The position numbers and the translations under genes are program-made. A stretch of 64,000 nucleotides of DNA, taken from the NCBI RefSeq assembly GCF_016786255.1, contig NZ_JADMKT010000077.1:62001-126000 (forward strand), written 5' to 3'. This stretch comes from Robertkochia sediminum. GTDB taxonomy: Bacteria > Bacteroidota > Bacteroidia > Flavobacteriales > Flavobacteriaceae. Shown piece after piece: positions 18,301 through 24,939 of the stretch; the first letter of the stretch is position 1, and each line of letters opens with the position of its first letter. Below the pieces are notes generated by a model. That model searched no databases. It was not told where the DNA came from and worked only from the letters and a program-made list of their open reading frames with translations.

Positions 18301-20029
18301 AGTATCGTATAATTGGGACTTCGGCGATGGCAATACCGCCACTGTAGCCGATCCTGTTCATACCTATCAGGCACCCGGGGAATATGTGGCAGTTTTAACC
18401 GTGACCGATGAACAGGGACTGCAGGCTACCGATGAGATCAATATCACCATTCTGGATCCTATACAGGAGGGCGATGCGGTGGTGAGCTTTACCCTGGTCA
18501 ATGCCGATACCGATACTGATATTACAGAGATCACTGACGGACAGGTGATCGATGCTACCCTGGTACAAGGGATCGGGGTGAATATCAGGGCAAATACTTC
18601 GCCTCCGGTTGTTGGAAGTGTGGTATTGGATCTAAGCGGTACTGTGAATGCCTTTAGGAAAGAATCGGTAGCTCCTTATGCCTTGTTTGGTGATTCCGGT
18701 GGTAATTACAGAGCAGCAACGCTTACCGAAGGTAATTATACCCTTACCGCAACGCCTTACAGTAGTGGCGGAGGCGGAGGAACACCCGGTGTTCCGCTTA
18801 CCGTTAACTTTAGCATTGAACAGGCTCCTGTGGCCCAGGGCCCCGTTGCTGCGGCCACCTCTGACGTTACTTCCGGTGATGTTCCGTTGAATGTTGCGTT
18901 TTCAGGTAGTGCTTCTGTTGCCGGGGATACACCGATCGTAACCTATGCCTGGGATTTTGGAGATGGGAATTCCTCCTCTCTGGCCGATCCGGTGCATACG
19001 TATCAGGTTGCGGGCACGTATACGGCGACACTTACGGTCACCGATGAGCAAGGACTCCAGGATACCGATCAGGTGACGGTGATCGTAACCGATCCGTCTG
19101 TTGTAGGGCCAACAGCATTTGCAACATCAGATGTAGCTTCTGGGGAAGTGCCCCTTGCAATAGTCTTTTCAGGTAGTGGTTCTATTGCCGGTGATACGCC
19201 TATCGTAAGCTATGCCTGGGATTTTGGAGATGGAAATACATCGGTATTGGCCAATCCAACACATACCTATCAGACGGCTGGTACTTTTACAGCGACCCTT
19301 ACCGTGACCGATGAACAAGGGCTTCAGGATACCGACCAAGTTACAATTTCAGCTACCGATCCTGTTGCGCAAGGTGATGCTGTAGTTAGTTTTACCTTGA
19401 TCAATGCCGACGATAATAGTGATCTGTTCGAGCTTACAAATGGCATACAGGTAGATCTCAGCGCTATAGGGAATGTAGGACTAAACATACGGGCCAATAC
19501 CAATCCTACCCAGGTAGGAAGTGTTATCCTGGCCTTAAGCGGCCCGGTTAGTAATTCTCGAAAAGAGAGCGTTGCACCCTATGCCCTTTTTGGAGATTCC
19601 GGAGGTAATTATAAGTCGGGAATTCTCACAGCCGGCAATTATACCATTACGGCTACCCCTTATAGTGGTTCAGGTGGTTCAGGTACCGCAGGACAATCGC
19701 TTACGGTAGGATTCAGTGTTGTTGATACGCAGGTTAAGCTGGCACCTGAATCACCGGGTGTTGCAGGAGGTGCTATTGTCATGTATCCCAACCCTGCCGA
19801 TTCAAGGGTGTACCTTACAGGGATTGTTGCTCCAAAAACAGAAGATCGAACTCAGATATATCTCCATGATCTAAAGGGTGCACTGATCAAGCACTTTAAT
19901 GGGGCCGATATCTATGAAGATAGTCGCTACACTATTCCGGTAGACGATATTCAACAAGGTATTTATATCCTTAGTGTGGAAAACAGCAGTAAGGTGTTGT
20001 TTAACAATCGTTTGGTGATCCGAAAATAG
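12377..20029 (+). CDS. giant multidomain T9SS-secreted protein (propeller, malectin, Kelch, PKD)
   Basis: A 2550-residue exported protein. In order: signal peptide with a long basic start (to about residue 41); a glucose/sorbosone-dehydrogenase-like propeller (about 42-590); acidic thrombospondin-3-type calcium repeats (about 597-664, DNDNDKISDLNDPDDDNDG); a lectin-like sandwich (about 670-910); a choice-of-anchor-D type domain (about 914-1016); malectin 1 (1028-1180); PKD 1 (1184-1270); malectin 2 (1273-1430); an Ig-like domain; Kelch propeller (about 1528-1831); a further sandwich (1837-1940); PKD 2, a GDAVVSFTL module, PKD 3, PKD 4 and a second GDAVVSFTL module (1943-2448). The tail (about 2465-2550) is a type A T9SS sorting domain with MYPNPADSRVYL and a final NRLVIRK. 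Malectin and PKD domains usually bind carbohydrate or act as spacers, so surface attachment or polysaccharide binding is the likely role. Catalysis is unproven. Confidence 0.9.
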   Translation: MMRILRKGKNRLTSSRGRGESYRSLFLIVVLSIFTVSIQAQTVSFGQTGLLGETLNNPTSLDFGPNGALYVTQQNGTIWEMFIERDEAPSGNGTYTVVNQNVINVIKNLTPNHNDDGTIFNTAQRQITGILTSGTAENPILYVTSSDYRIGGGPSRGDFNLDTNSGVLSRLTWNGQQWEKVDLVRGLPRSEENHSTNGLDMFTRNGETFLLIQSGGNTNMGAPSNNFAGATETFLSAALLIVNLTQLEEIEAANGGPFADPRTGGTPYVYDLPTLNDPERPDITNADAAFPYGSGHPMYNATIDVGDPWGGNNGLNQAFAEPGGPVQVFSPGYRNAYDVVISENGKIYTSDNGPNSTWGGPPPIYDSAGNLKGDNSNTDYNPGAGDYVTNEFNVTNGVTHGDQLHYIGTINDANGTYYAGHPTPVRAFPVKAGIIKYKDVDGSWVNQGTYSLSELLTGVSGYFNTTFTLANFPDDPREGDYITDELNNPNLNIFDIVGSSTNGICEYTATNFNGALKGNLLTASYSGNINRYVLDASGTSLVAKNNAFLSGFGSIPLDVIAQGDNDPFPGTIWAVTYGADNLTIFEPADFITCILPDDPDYDPLADYDGDQFTNQDEVDSGTDPCSAGSQPNDNDNDKISDLNDPDDDNDGIPDLQDPFAIDPDNGLATAIPLSYDLFNNDPGTGFFGLGFTGLMLDPAGATNYLDQYDEENLSFGGAAGKASIDFVDAGDARAGSNSQLNAFQLGVNVDTNTPPLTVQSVVETPFNGTQPTGGQSYGIYIGTGVQNNYLKFALSEGVSTGDGVAGLDLVLEVNDVVTLDEKIDVPGIIDANGVTLYISIDPAQETATAFYSLDSGITIVPFGVTVALPSSFLDPADNQGLAVGIISTAGTGTAYTATWDNLIINQDQPGTLKADPLLVDFGDVLVSGSSAEKTVELSNLGGATDPGIVVSALNFSGADASLFSSSLSLPLEISPGETVLIPVNLAPDVQPRVLDASLEIVHDGVNSPIAISLAGELVENLVTTVVQINAGGGQEFYEGKDFSADQFFTGGKLYTNTQAQVPAVFQTERTANPPQFSYNIPVTDGNYTVILYFAEIYWGATGGGTGGVGSRIFDVTLEGDLVLDNFDIFAEAGAETILTKSFIVTISDGSIDLFFDASSAAGGIDQPKLSAIEILGSGNQIPKAIIGSSVTSGFSPLTVNFTGSDSQDDDGIATYAWDFGDGTQSAEPNPTHTFNEAGNYTVSLTVTDTRGASDTATLQIQATAPDSNQGFELRVNAGGTTTSYNGKSFLTDDYFNGGQSYSNTSISLGPLFQTERTSPTGVFEYQIPVINGNYQVVLYFAEIFWGATGGGAGGVGNRIFDVSLEGDLVLDNYDIFAEVGAETVVTKSFTKEVTDGVLNIYFSSLTADGGVDQPKISGIEIIGIDGTGITPLALQNIPDQNSAEGESVEISVSASGGDPQQNYTYALSGAPEGIQIEPTNGLISGVIASGAATGGPASDGVYNVTVTVSQSGIDPAEEIFTWNISAQSEQWSLEGESENYLARSECSFVQAGDKFYLFGGRQSPQVINVYDYSSDTWTTLATQAPLDFNHVQAVAYQGLVWVIGGFKTNNFPSEVSLEYVWIFNPVSGDWYQGPPIPANRQRGSGGVVVYNNKFYLLGGNTQGHSGGYVPFLDEFDPATGTWTALADAPRARDHFHAVVVNGKLYAIGGRLSGGDGGTFAPTVPEVDVYDFASQTWSTLPSDKNIPTPRAGLSAVNLNGEIHVMGGEVDALTTAYDVTEVFDPVAETWRTGPAMNFARHGTQAIASGNALYITAGSPNKGGGSQKNMEYLYSNTPQGNPSNDSELQAASEVVFEVGGSQIIDLNAVNGNIGVWVNSVAIQGPQAAEFQLQSVPDSNRLINANSTWGITVQHVGSSEDISVPLVVTYNNTTSLTVNLIVGVPSALVAVAQSDVTSGEAPLTVNFTGSSSQAGTDPIVSYNWDFGDGNTATVADPVHTYQAPGEYVAVLTVTDEQGLQATDEINITILDPIQEGDAVVSFTLVNADTDTDITEITDGQVIDATLVQGIGVNIRANTSPPVVGSVVLDLSGTVNAFRKESVAPYALFGDSGGNYRAATLTEGNYTLTATPYSSGGGGGTPGVPLTVNFSIEQAPVAQGPVAAATSDVTSGDVPLNVAFSGSASVAGDTPIVTYAWDFGDGNSSSLADPVHTYQVAGTYTATLTVTDEQGLQDTDQVTVIVTDPSVVGPTAFATSDVASGEVPLAIVFSGSGSIAGDTPIVSYAWDFGDGNTSVLANPTHTYQTAGTFTATLTVTDEQGLQDTDQVTISATDPVAQGDAVVSFTLINADDNSDLFELTNGIQVDLSAIGNVGLNIRANTNPTQVGSVILALSGPVSNSRKESVAPYALFGDSGGNYKSGILTAGNYTITATPYSGSGGSGTAGQSLTVGFSVVDTQVKLAPESPGVAGGAIVMYPNPADSRVYLTGIVAPKTEDRTQIYLHDLKGALIKHFNGADIYEDSRYTIPVDDIQQGIYILSVENSSKVLFNNRLVIRK

Positions 20030-20093
20030 AGGAGAGGTTTGTTGTGATCATATCACCTTGTAAGGTGGGGATGGAACTTTCGACAGAAGTGCT

Positions 20094-20101
20094 TACATTT
20101 G
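20094..20101 (+). promoter_or_regulatory. -7 box of the Crp/Fnr regulator gene
   Basis: TACATTTG at 20094-20101 fits TAnnTTTG and ends 29 bases before the ATG at 20131. It lies after the longer possible GTG and ATG starts, which supports 20131 as the true start. No -33 TTTG is seen at the usual distance. A perfect inverted repeat CACCTT-GT-AAGGTG (20054-20067) is upstream. Confidence 0.5.
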
Positions 20102-20130
20102 AATTTAGAAACGAATCCAATTTTCACCCC

Positions 20131-20763
20131 ATGCTAAACGAACTGCAACGCAATTATGGCCACCTTTTTGAGGACGGACTTATTAACGAGATCAATCAGG
20201 TAGGTACCTATAAGGAAGTTCCTGCAGGAAGCAAACTCATCGAGATCGGTGATTATGTAAAATCTATGCCCCTGCTTATTTCCGGTGCGATCAAGATCAT
20301 GCGCGAAGATTCTGAGGGAGATGAACTCCTGCTGTATTTTCTCGAGAGGGGTGATACCTGTGCCATGACCATGACCTGTTGTATGGGGCATCATAAAAGT
20401 GAGGTGAGAGCCGTCGCAGAAAAAGACACGCGAATGATCATGATCCCTGTTCAGAAAATGGAAGAGTGGATGGCTAATTTTCATACCTGGAGAAGTTTTG
20501 TACTGAACAGCTATCAATTACGCCTCAATGAAATGCTCGAAACCATAGATACGATCGCCTTTCTTAAAATGGACGAGCGCCTGATGAAGTATTTACGCGA
20601 TAAGGCGAAGATCATACAAGACGACTGTATCGAAACTACGCATCAGCAAATAGCATACGACCTGCATACCTCCAGAGTGGTGATCTCCAGATTATTGAAA
20701 GCCCTGGAAAATGAAGGTAAGATAAAGCTTCACAGAAACTATATTAAGATCATCGACCTGTAG
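20131..20763 (+). CDS. Crp/Fnr-family transcriptional regulator, likely master of the sulfur island
   Basis: A 210-residue one-component regulator. With the start at 20131 (MLNELQRNYGHLF) the length fits the family; starts at GTG 20044 or ATG 20071 would lie upstream of the apparent promoter. The N-terminal cyclic-nucleotide-binding-fold domain spans about 20-120 (EVPAGSKLIEIGDYVKSMPL). It carries Cys77, Cys83 and Cys84 (GDTCAMTMTCCMGHH) and a further Cys166; there is no N-terminal iron-sulfur cysteine set as in true FNR. The winged helix has THQQIAYDLHTSRVVISRLL (171-190). It lies 77 bases before tauE, at the head of a block of sulfur genes whose promoters share a GTAAC-N4-GTTAC dyad at one fixed spacing. 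I infer it activates them, with the cysteines as a possible sulfane-sulfur or redox sensor. The signal is untested. Confidence 0.9.
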   Translation: MLNELQRNYGHLFEDGLINEINQVGTYKEVPAGSKLIEIGDYVKSMPLLISGAIKIMREDSEGDELLLYFLERGDTCAMTMTCCMGHHKSEVRAVAEKDTRMIMIPVQKMEEWMANFHTWRSFVLNSYQLRLNEMLETIDTIAFLKMDERLMKYLRDKAKIIQDDCIETTHQQIAYDLHTSRVVISRLLKALENEGKIKLHRNYIKIIDL

Positions 20764-20776
20764 GAAGCCTCTTATT

Positions 20777-20820
20777 GTAACATATGTTACTGTAGCCTGT
20801 ATTAGCGCCAGCTATCTTTG
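20777..20820 (+). promoter_or_regulatory. Crp/Fnr-type operator and -7 box, site A (tauE)
   Basis: A perfect 14-bp palindrome GTAACATATGTTAC (20777-20790), then 22 bases, then TATCTTTG (20813-20820), a full TAnnTTTG box. The tauE start codon is 20 bases later. The dyad centre lies near -41 if transcription starts 4-5 bases after the box. Confidence 0.8.
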
Positions 20821-20840
20821 CCAAAAAAGAAATTGCGCTT

Positions 20841-21644
20841 ATGGAAATTTTTTATCAGATCCTGGGGTATATCGGAGCATTACTTATTGGTTTGGTCCTC
20901 GGACTTATTGGTGGAGGAGGTTCTATCCTAACCGTTCCCGTACTGGTTTATCTTCTCGCTATTGAACCTGTGGTAGCTACTGCTTATTCTCTGTTTATTG
21001 TGGGGTCTACATCCTTGGTAGGAGCGGTAAAGAATATCCGTAAAAATCTGGTCGATTTCCGTACAGCACTCGTTTTTGCTGTTCCCGCATTTATAGCGGT
21101 ATACAGTACTCGTAAGTTCCTTGTTCCGGCTATTCCCGAAGAGCTGTTTACTGTGGGAACCTTTACGCTCACGAAAGATGTAGCGATCATGATATTCTTC
21201 GCCATTATTATGCTTTTGGCCTCTGTATCGATGATCAGAGGAAGAAAAGATAAAGGTAATGGTGAACCGGAGGAGGTATCCTATAATTATCCGTTGATCA
21301 TCCTTGAAGGTGCCGTGGTAGGTGTGCTTACAGGTATCGTAGGAGCCGGAGGAGGGTTCCTCATTATTCCGGCCCTGGTGTTGCTCGCGAAATTGCCTAT
21401 GAAGAAGGCTGTAGCAACGTCATTACTCATTATAGCCATCAAATCACTTATCGGATTTATTGGCGATGTGGAGAACCTGGAGATCCAATGGGAATTCCTG
21501 CTAACCTTCACCGCGATTTCCATCGTTGGTATATTTATCGGGATCTGGCTCAATAAGTTCATTCCGGGCGAAAAGCTCAAAAAAGGCTTTGGTTGGTTCG
21601 TCCTGATCATGGGGATCTACATCATTATCAAAGAATTAATTTAG
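20841..21644 (+). CDS. TauE/SafE-family sulfite/organosulfur exporter
   Basis: A 267-residue inner membrane protein with about eight helices in two repeated halves. Each half begins with a glycine-rich motif typical of the family: LIGGGGSILTVPVLVYLL (about 23-41) and the repeat GIVGAGGGFLIIPALVLL (about 166-183). The family moves sulfite, sulfoacetate or related sulfur anions out of (or into) the cell. A hydrophilic cytoplasmic loop lies in the middle (MIRGRKDKGNGEPEE). Expression is predicted from site A. Its neighbours are persulfide dioxygenase genes that make sulfite, so sulfite export is the most likely job. A terminator follows 25 bases later. Family is certain, substrate is inferred. 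Confidence 0.92.
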   Translation: MEIFYQILGYIGALLIGLVLGLIGGGGSILTVPVLVYLLAIEPVVATAYSLFIVGSTSLVGAVKNIRKNLVDFRTALVFAVPAFIAVYSTRKFLVPAIPEELFTVGTFTLTKDVAIMIFFAIIMLLASVSMIRGRKDKGNGEPEEVSYNYPLIILEGAVVGVLTGIVGAGGGFLIIPALVLLAKLPMKKAVATSLLIIAIKSLIGFIGDVENLEIQWEFLLTFTAISIVGIFIGIWLNKFIPGEKLKKGFGWFVLIMGIYIIIKELI

Positions 21645-21668
21645 GGATTTTTATTACATAACTATGAG

Positions 21669-21697
21669 AAAGGCTGACGGTGATCAGCCTTTTTTTG
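21669..21697 (+). terminator. terminator after tauE
   Basis: Stem AAAGGCTGA / TCAGCCTTT with loop CGGTGA and a T run to 21697. The next operator begins 20 bases later. Confidence 0.88.
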
Positions 21698-21716
21698 TTT
21701 TAGTTGGTTGACCTTT

Positions 21717-21760
21717 GTAACAATTGATACTGAAAACCCTAAACCCCTGTTATAGTTTTG
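21717..21760 (+). promoter_or_regulatory. Crp/Fnr-type operator and -7 box, site B (first dioxygenase)
   Basis: GTAACAATTGATAC (21717-21730; one base off a perfect dyad), 22 bases, then TAGTTTTG (21753-21760), a full TAnnTTTG box. The ATG is at 21790. Confidence 0.78.
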
Positions 21761-21789
21761 TCTACACAAATTTAAACCATTAGATAATT

Positions 21790-23202
21790 ATGAAAATCGA
21801 ACAAATTTATACAGGATGCCTCGCTCACGCAGCTTATTATATAGTGAGCGATGGAGAGGCGGCGATCTTTGATCCGCTTCGCGAGGTACAGCCATATCTG
21901 GACCGTGCCGAAAAAGACGGTGCCAAGATCAAATATGTTTTCGAAACACACTTTCATGCCGATTTTGTAAGTGGTCACCTGGACCTGCAGAAGAAGACCG
22001 GTGCAGCTATTGTTTTTGGTCCAAATGCGAAACCAGCGTACGACGCGCTTATTGCTGAAGACGGACAGACTTTTGAGGTTGGGAAATATAAGGTAAAAGT
22101 GATCCACACCCCCGGACATACCATGGAGAGTACCACATACCTCCTGATCGATGAAAACGGAAAAGAACACGGTATCATTACCGGAGACACCTTGTTTATT
22201 GGTGATGTAGGTCGTCCTGACCTGGCACAACACGTGGTTTCCGACCTTACAGAAGAAAAGCTTGCCGGTCATTTGTTCGACTCGCTTAGAAATAAGATCA
22301 TGCCACTAAGCGACGACCTGATCGTTTATCCGAACCACGGTGCCGGATCGGCCTGTGGTAAGATGATGAGCCAGGAAACTACCGATACCCTGGGCAATCA
22401 GAAGAAAACGAATTACGCCCTAAGGGCCGATATGACCAAAGAGGAGTTCATCAAGGAACTGCTTACCGGACTCACCGCACCTCCGGGGTATTTTCCTCAG
22501 AACGTATTGATGAACATCAAAGGGTATGACAGCTTTGACGATGTGATGGACAGGGCAGAAACCCCTATGAACGCCGAGGAGTTCGAACTTACAGCCAATG
22601 CGGCAATGCCCTTGGTGCTCGATACCCGACACGATGAGGATTTTGCAAAAGGCTTTATTCCGAACAGTATCAATATCTCCCTTGACGGGAACTTTGCTCC
22701 CTGGGTAGGAGAGATGATCCCTGATGTAAAACAACAGATCCTGCTGGTTACCGAACCGGGGAAAGAAGAAGAGTCGATCACCCGTCTTTCAAGAGTAGGG
22801 TACGATGGGGTTCTCGGATACCTGGAAGGTGGCTTCGAAACCTGGCGAAAAGCAGGAAAAGAGGTTGATACGGTCGAGCGTGTTAATATTGAAGAATTTA
22901 AGGATCTCTACAGTGAAGACCTGCTGGTTTTTGATGTGAGAAAGAAGAGTGAGTTCGATTCTGAGCATCTTATCGGTGCAGAGAACGTACCACTGAATGA
23001 GATCAATAAGCATCTTGCTGAATTCCCTAAAGACAAGAAATTCTACCTGCATTGTGGTAGTGGTTACCGCAGTATGCTTGCAGCTTCCATGCTGAAGCAA
23101 AGAGGATGGGAAAATCTGGCAGATGTAAGTTGCGGATTTGATTGTATAAAAGAATCTGATCTTCCAAAATCAGAATACGTATGCCCAACTACCCTGCTTT
23201 AA
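21790..23202 (+). CDS. persulfide dioxygenase-rhodanese fusion, paralogue 1
   Basis: A 470-residue cytoplasmic protein: a metallo-beta-lactamase domain of the ETHE1/CstB type (about 1-245) followed by two rhodanese domains (about 255-360 and 365-460). The iron ligands expected for persulfide dioxygenases are present: THFHAD (H54, H56, D58), H110 in HTPGH, D133 in TGDTLF and H183 in the NHGAGSACG segment. The first rhodanese lacks a loop Cys (the region reads LLVTEPGKEE). The second has the active loop CGSGYR with Cys422. The enzyme should oxidise glutathione-like or bacillithiol persulfide to sulfite, with the rhodanese handling sulfane sulfur. It is followed by a closely related tandem paralogue under its own operator. 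The cognate thiol is inferred from bshB1 in this window. Confidence 0.9.
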   Translation: MKIEQIYTGCLAHAAYYIVSDGEAAIFDPLREVQPYLDRAEKDGAKIKYVFETHFHADFVSGHLDLQKKTGAAIVFGPNAKPAYDALIAEDGQTFEVGKYKVKVIHTPGHTMESTTYLLIDENGKEHGIITGDTLFIGDVGRPDLAQHVVSDLTEEKLAGHLFDSLRNKIMPLSDDLIVYPNHGAGSACGKMMSQETTDTLGNQKKTNYALRADMTKEEFIKELLTGLTAPPGYFPQNVLMNIKGYDSFDDVMDRAETPMNAEEFELTANAAMPLVLDTRHDEDFAKGFIPNSINISLDGNFAPWVGEMIPDVKQQILLVTEPGKEEESITRLSRVGYDGVLGYLEGGFETWRKAGKEVDTVERVNIEEFKDLYSEDLLVFDVRKKSEFDSEHLIGAENVPLNEINKHLAEFPKDKKFYLHCGSGYRSMLAASMLKQRGWENLADVSCGFDCIKESDLPKSEYVCPTTLL

Positions 23203-23232
23203 TCTTATAATGCTGGGTGTTCTAGGTTGTTT

Positions 23233-23261
23233 AAGGCTCCGATTTTTCGGGGCCTTTTTTT
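23233..23261 (+). terminator. terminator after dioxygenase 1
   Basis: A 9-bp stem AAGGCTCCG / CGGGGCCTT (one wobble) with an ATTTTT loop and a T run. Operator C begins 5 bases later. Confidence 0.88.
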
Positions 23262-23265
23262 GTTT

Positions 23266-23309
23266 GTAACCTTTGTTACTGGGGGTGGCGATGGTTCATT
23301 TTAATTTTA
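23266..23309 (+). promoter_or_regulatory. Crp/Fnr-type operator and -7 box, site C (second dioxygenase)
   Basis: GTAACCTTTGTTAC (23266-23279), 22 bases, then TAATTTTA (23302-23309; last base differs from TAnnTTTG). The ATG is at 23331. Confidence 0.75.
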
Positions 23310-23330
23310 CAACTATAAAAAAATATCACT

Positions 23331-24740
23331 ATGAGAATCGAACAAATATATACGGGATGTCTTGCTCAGGGCGCCTATTATATTGAAAGTAAAGGAGAAG
23401 TGGCGATCATTGATCCCCTTCGTGAGGTGCAGCCTTACCTTGATAAGGCCAAAGCCGACAATGCATCTATCAAATACATTTTCGAAACCCACTTTCACGC
23501 AGACTTTGTGAGTGGTCACCTTACCCTTGCCAAACAAAGTGGTGCTCCGGTAGTATTCGGCCCGCTTGCTAATCCGTCCTTCGACGCTCTTATTGCAGAA
23601 GACGGACAGGAGTTCCCTCTGGGTGATATAACCATTAAAGTAATGCATACGCCGGGGCATACCATGGAGAGTACCACTTACCTGTTAAGGGATGCTGAAG
23701 GAAAAGACCACGCCCTTTTTACGGGAGACACCCTCTTTCTTGGGGATGTAGGTCGTCCTGACCTTGCGCAAAAAGCTGCCGATATGACCCAGGAACAGCT
23801 GGCGGAGACCTTATTTGACAGCTTGAGAAATAAGATCATGCCTTTAGGTGATGAGGTGATCGTATACCCTGCCCACGGTGCCGGTTCTGCCTGTGGTAAG
23901 AATATGATGAAAGAGACCGTAGACACTTTGGGGAACCAAAAGAAAGTGAATTACGCGCTTAGGGCCGATATGACCAAAGAAGAATTCGTGAAGGAAGTGA
24001 CCGATGGATTGTTGCCTCCTCCAAAATACTTCCCGCTCAATGTTAAAATGAACAAGGAAGGATATGAGGATATCGATCAGGTTCTGGAGCGCGGGATGCA
24101 AGCCCTCGATGCTGAGGCATTCGAGCGTGTGGTCAATGAGACCGGAGCTATGGTGCTTGATGTGCGCCATGAGGATGATTTTACCAAAGGACATATTCCG
24201 AGGTCGATCTTTATCGGACTCGATGGTGATTTCGCTCCCTGGGTTGGTGCCCTGGTTGCCGATGTGCATCAGAAGATCCTTCTCGTTGTTGATGAAGATC
24301 GTGTGGAAGAAGCCGTTACCCGCTTGTCGCGTGTAGGTTTTGATAATGCCATGGGATACCTCAAGGGTGGATTCGAAACCTGGAAGAAGGCCAGCAAGGA
24401 ATACGATACGGTAGATACCGTACCGGCACCTTATTTTAAGGAGGTCCTCGACGAAAATCCGATCCCTGTGATCGATGTACGTAAAGAGAGCGAGTACCTT
24501 TCCGAAAGGGTGGTTGATGCCGAAAATATTCCGTTAGACCTTTTGAACGACCACTGGAAGGAACTTCCCGAAGATCAGAATTTCTTTTTACACTGCGAAG
24601 GAGGCTACAGGAGTATGATCGCCTGTTCTATTCTTAAGGCCCGTGGAGTGCATAACCTGATCAATGTTTCAGGGGGGATTAATGAGATCAAGGAAGTTGG
24701 AGTTCAGGTAACCGACTACGTTTGTCCGACAACCTTGTAA
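23331..24740 (+). CDS. persulfide dioxygenase-rhodanese fusion, paralogue 2
   Basis: A 469-residue protein with the same layout as the gene before it. Metal ligands are conserved at the same numbers (H54, H56, D58, H110, D133) with H182 in the AHGAGSACGK segment. The first rhodanese again lacks Cys (LLVVDEDRVEE). The second has Cys422, but in the loop CEGGYR instead of CGSGYR, so substrate handling in the rhodanese site may differ. Both proteins end in YVCPTTL, a shared C-terminal Cys. It is clearly a tandem duplicate that kept its own copy of the operator. The next operator (site D) begins 14 bases after the stop codon, so there is no separate terminator directly behind it. Confidence 0.9.
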   Translation: MRIEQIYTGCLAQGAYYIESKGEVAIIDPLREVQPYLDKAKADNASIKYIFETHFHADFVSGHLTLAKQSGAPVVFGPLANPSFDALIAEDGQEFPLGDITIKVMHTPGHTMESTTYLLRDAEGKDHALFTGDTLFLGDVGRPDLAQKAADMTQEQLAETLFDSLRNKIMPLGDEVIVYPAHGAGSACGKNMMKETVDTLGNQKKVNYALRADMTKEEFVKEVTDGLLPPPKYFPLNVKMNKEGYEDIDQVLERGMQALDAEAFERVVNETGAMVLDVRHEDDFTKGHIPRSIFIGLDGDFAPWVGALVADVHQKILLVVDEDRVEEAVTRLSRVGFDNAMGYLKGGFETWKKASKEYDTVDTVPAPYFKEVLDENPIPVIDVRKESEYLSERVVDAENIPLDLLNDHWKELPEDQNFFLHCEGGYRSMIACSILKARGVHNLINVSGGINEIKEVGVQVTDYVCPTTL

Positions 24741-24754
24741 ATAATCGGCTAAGT

Positions 24755-24798
24755 GTAACCTATGTTACTGCCTGTGCTTAGGTTTCATCGTAATTTAG
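24755..24798 (+). promoter_or_regulatory. Crp/Fnr-type operator and -7 box, site D (rhodanese segment or small RNA)
   Basis: GTAACCTATGTTAC (24755-24768), 22 bases, then TAATTTAG (24791-24798; one base off TAnnTTTG). The next start codon is 141 bases away, behind two hairpins. Confidence 0.7.
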
Positions 24799-24802
24799 CT
24801 TC

Positions 24803-24922
24803 AGATAATTGTTATAAGGCCGGGACTTATTGATGTAATGTAAGGCCTTTTATTTAATGTTTTGATCATTATTGGTTGGATTGGGAAGTAGTCGGATTCG
24901 TTTTCGGCTGCTTCCTTTTTTT
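24803..24922 (+). ncRNA. candidate small RNA or attenuated leader
   Basis: From the predicted start of site D the transcript would run about 120 bases into an intrinsic terminator: GGAAGTAGTCG (24884-24894) / CGGCTGCTTCC (24905-24915), 11 pairs with two wobbles, then seven T (24916-24922). A first hairpin AAGGCC (24816-24821) / GGCCTT (24844-24849) with a T-rich tail lies inside. No open frame of note is present. It may be a stand-alone regulatory RNA or a leader that controls read-through into the rhodanese gene at 24940. The promoter and hairpins are seen; the RNA itself is inferred. Confidence 0.35.
24884..24922 (+). terminator. intrinsic terminator upstream of the single-rhodanese gene
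   Basis: Eleven-pair stem with two G-U pairs, 10-base loop and seven T. It lies 17 bases before the rhodanese start codon. It could end read-through from dioxygenase 2, the site D transcript, or both. Confidence 0.8.
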
Positions 24923-24939
24923 AAATGTAAAGCTTCACT

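Noticed and set aside
20044-20130. Longer start (GTG 20044 or ATG 20071) for the Crp/Fnr regulator
   Set aside because: It would place the start codon upstream of the TACATTTG box, and the extra residues do not align with the usual family start.
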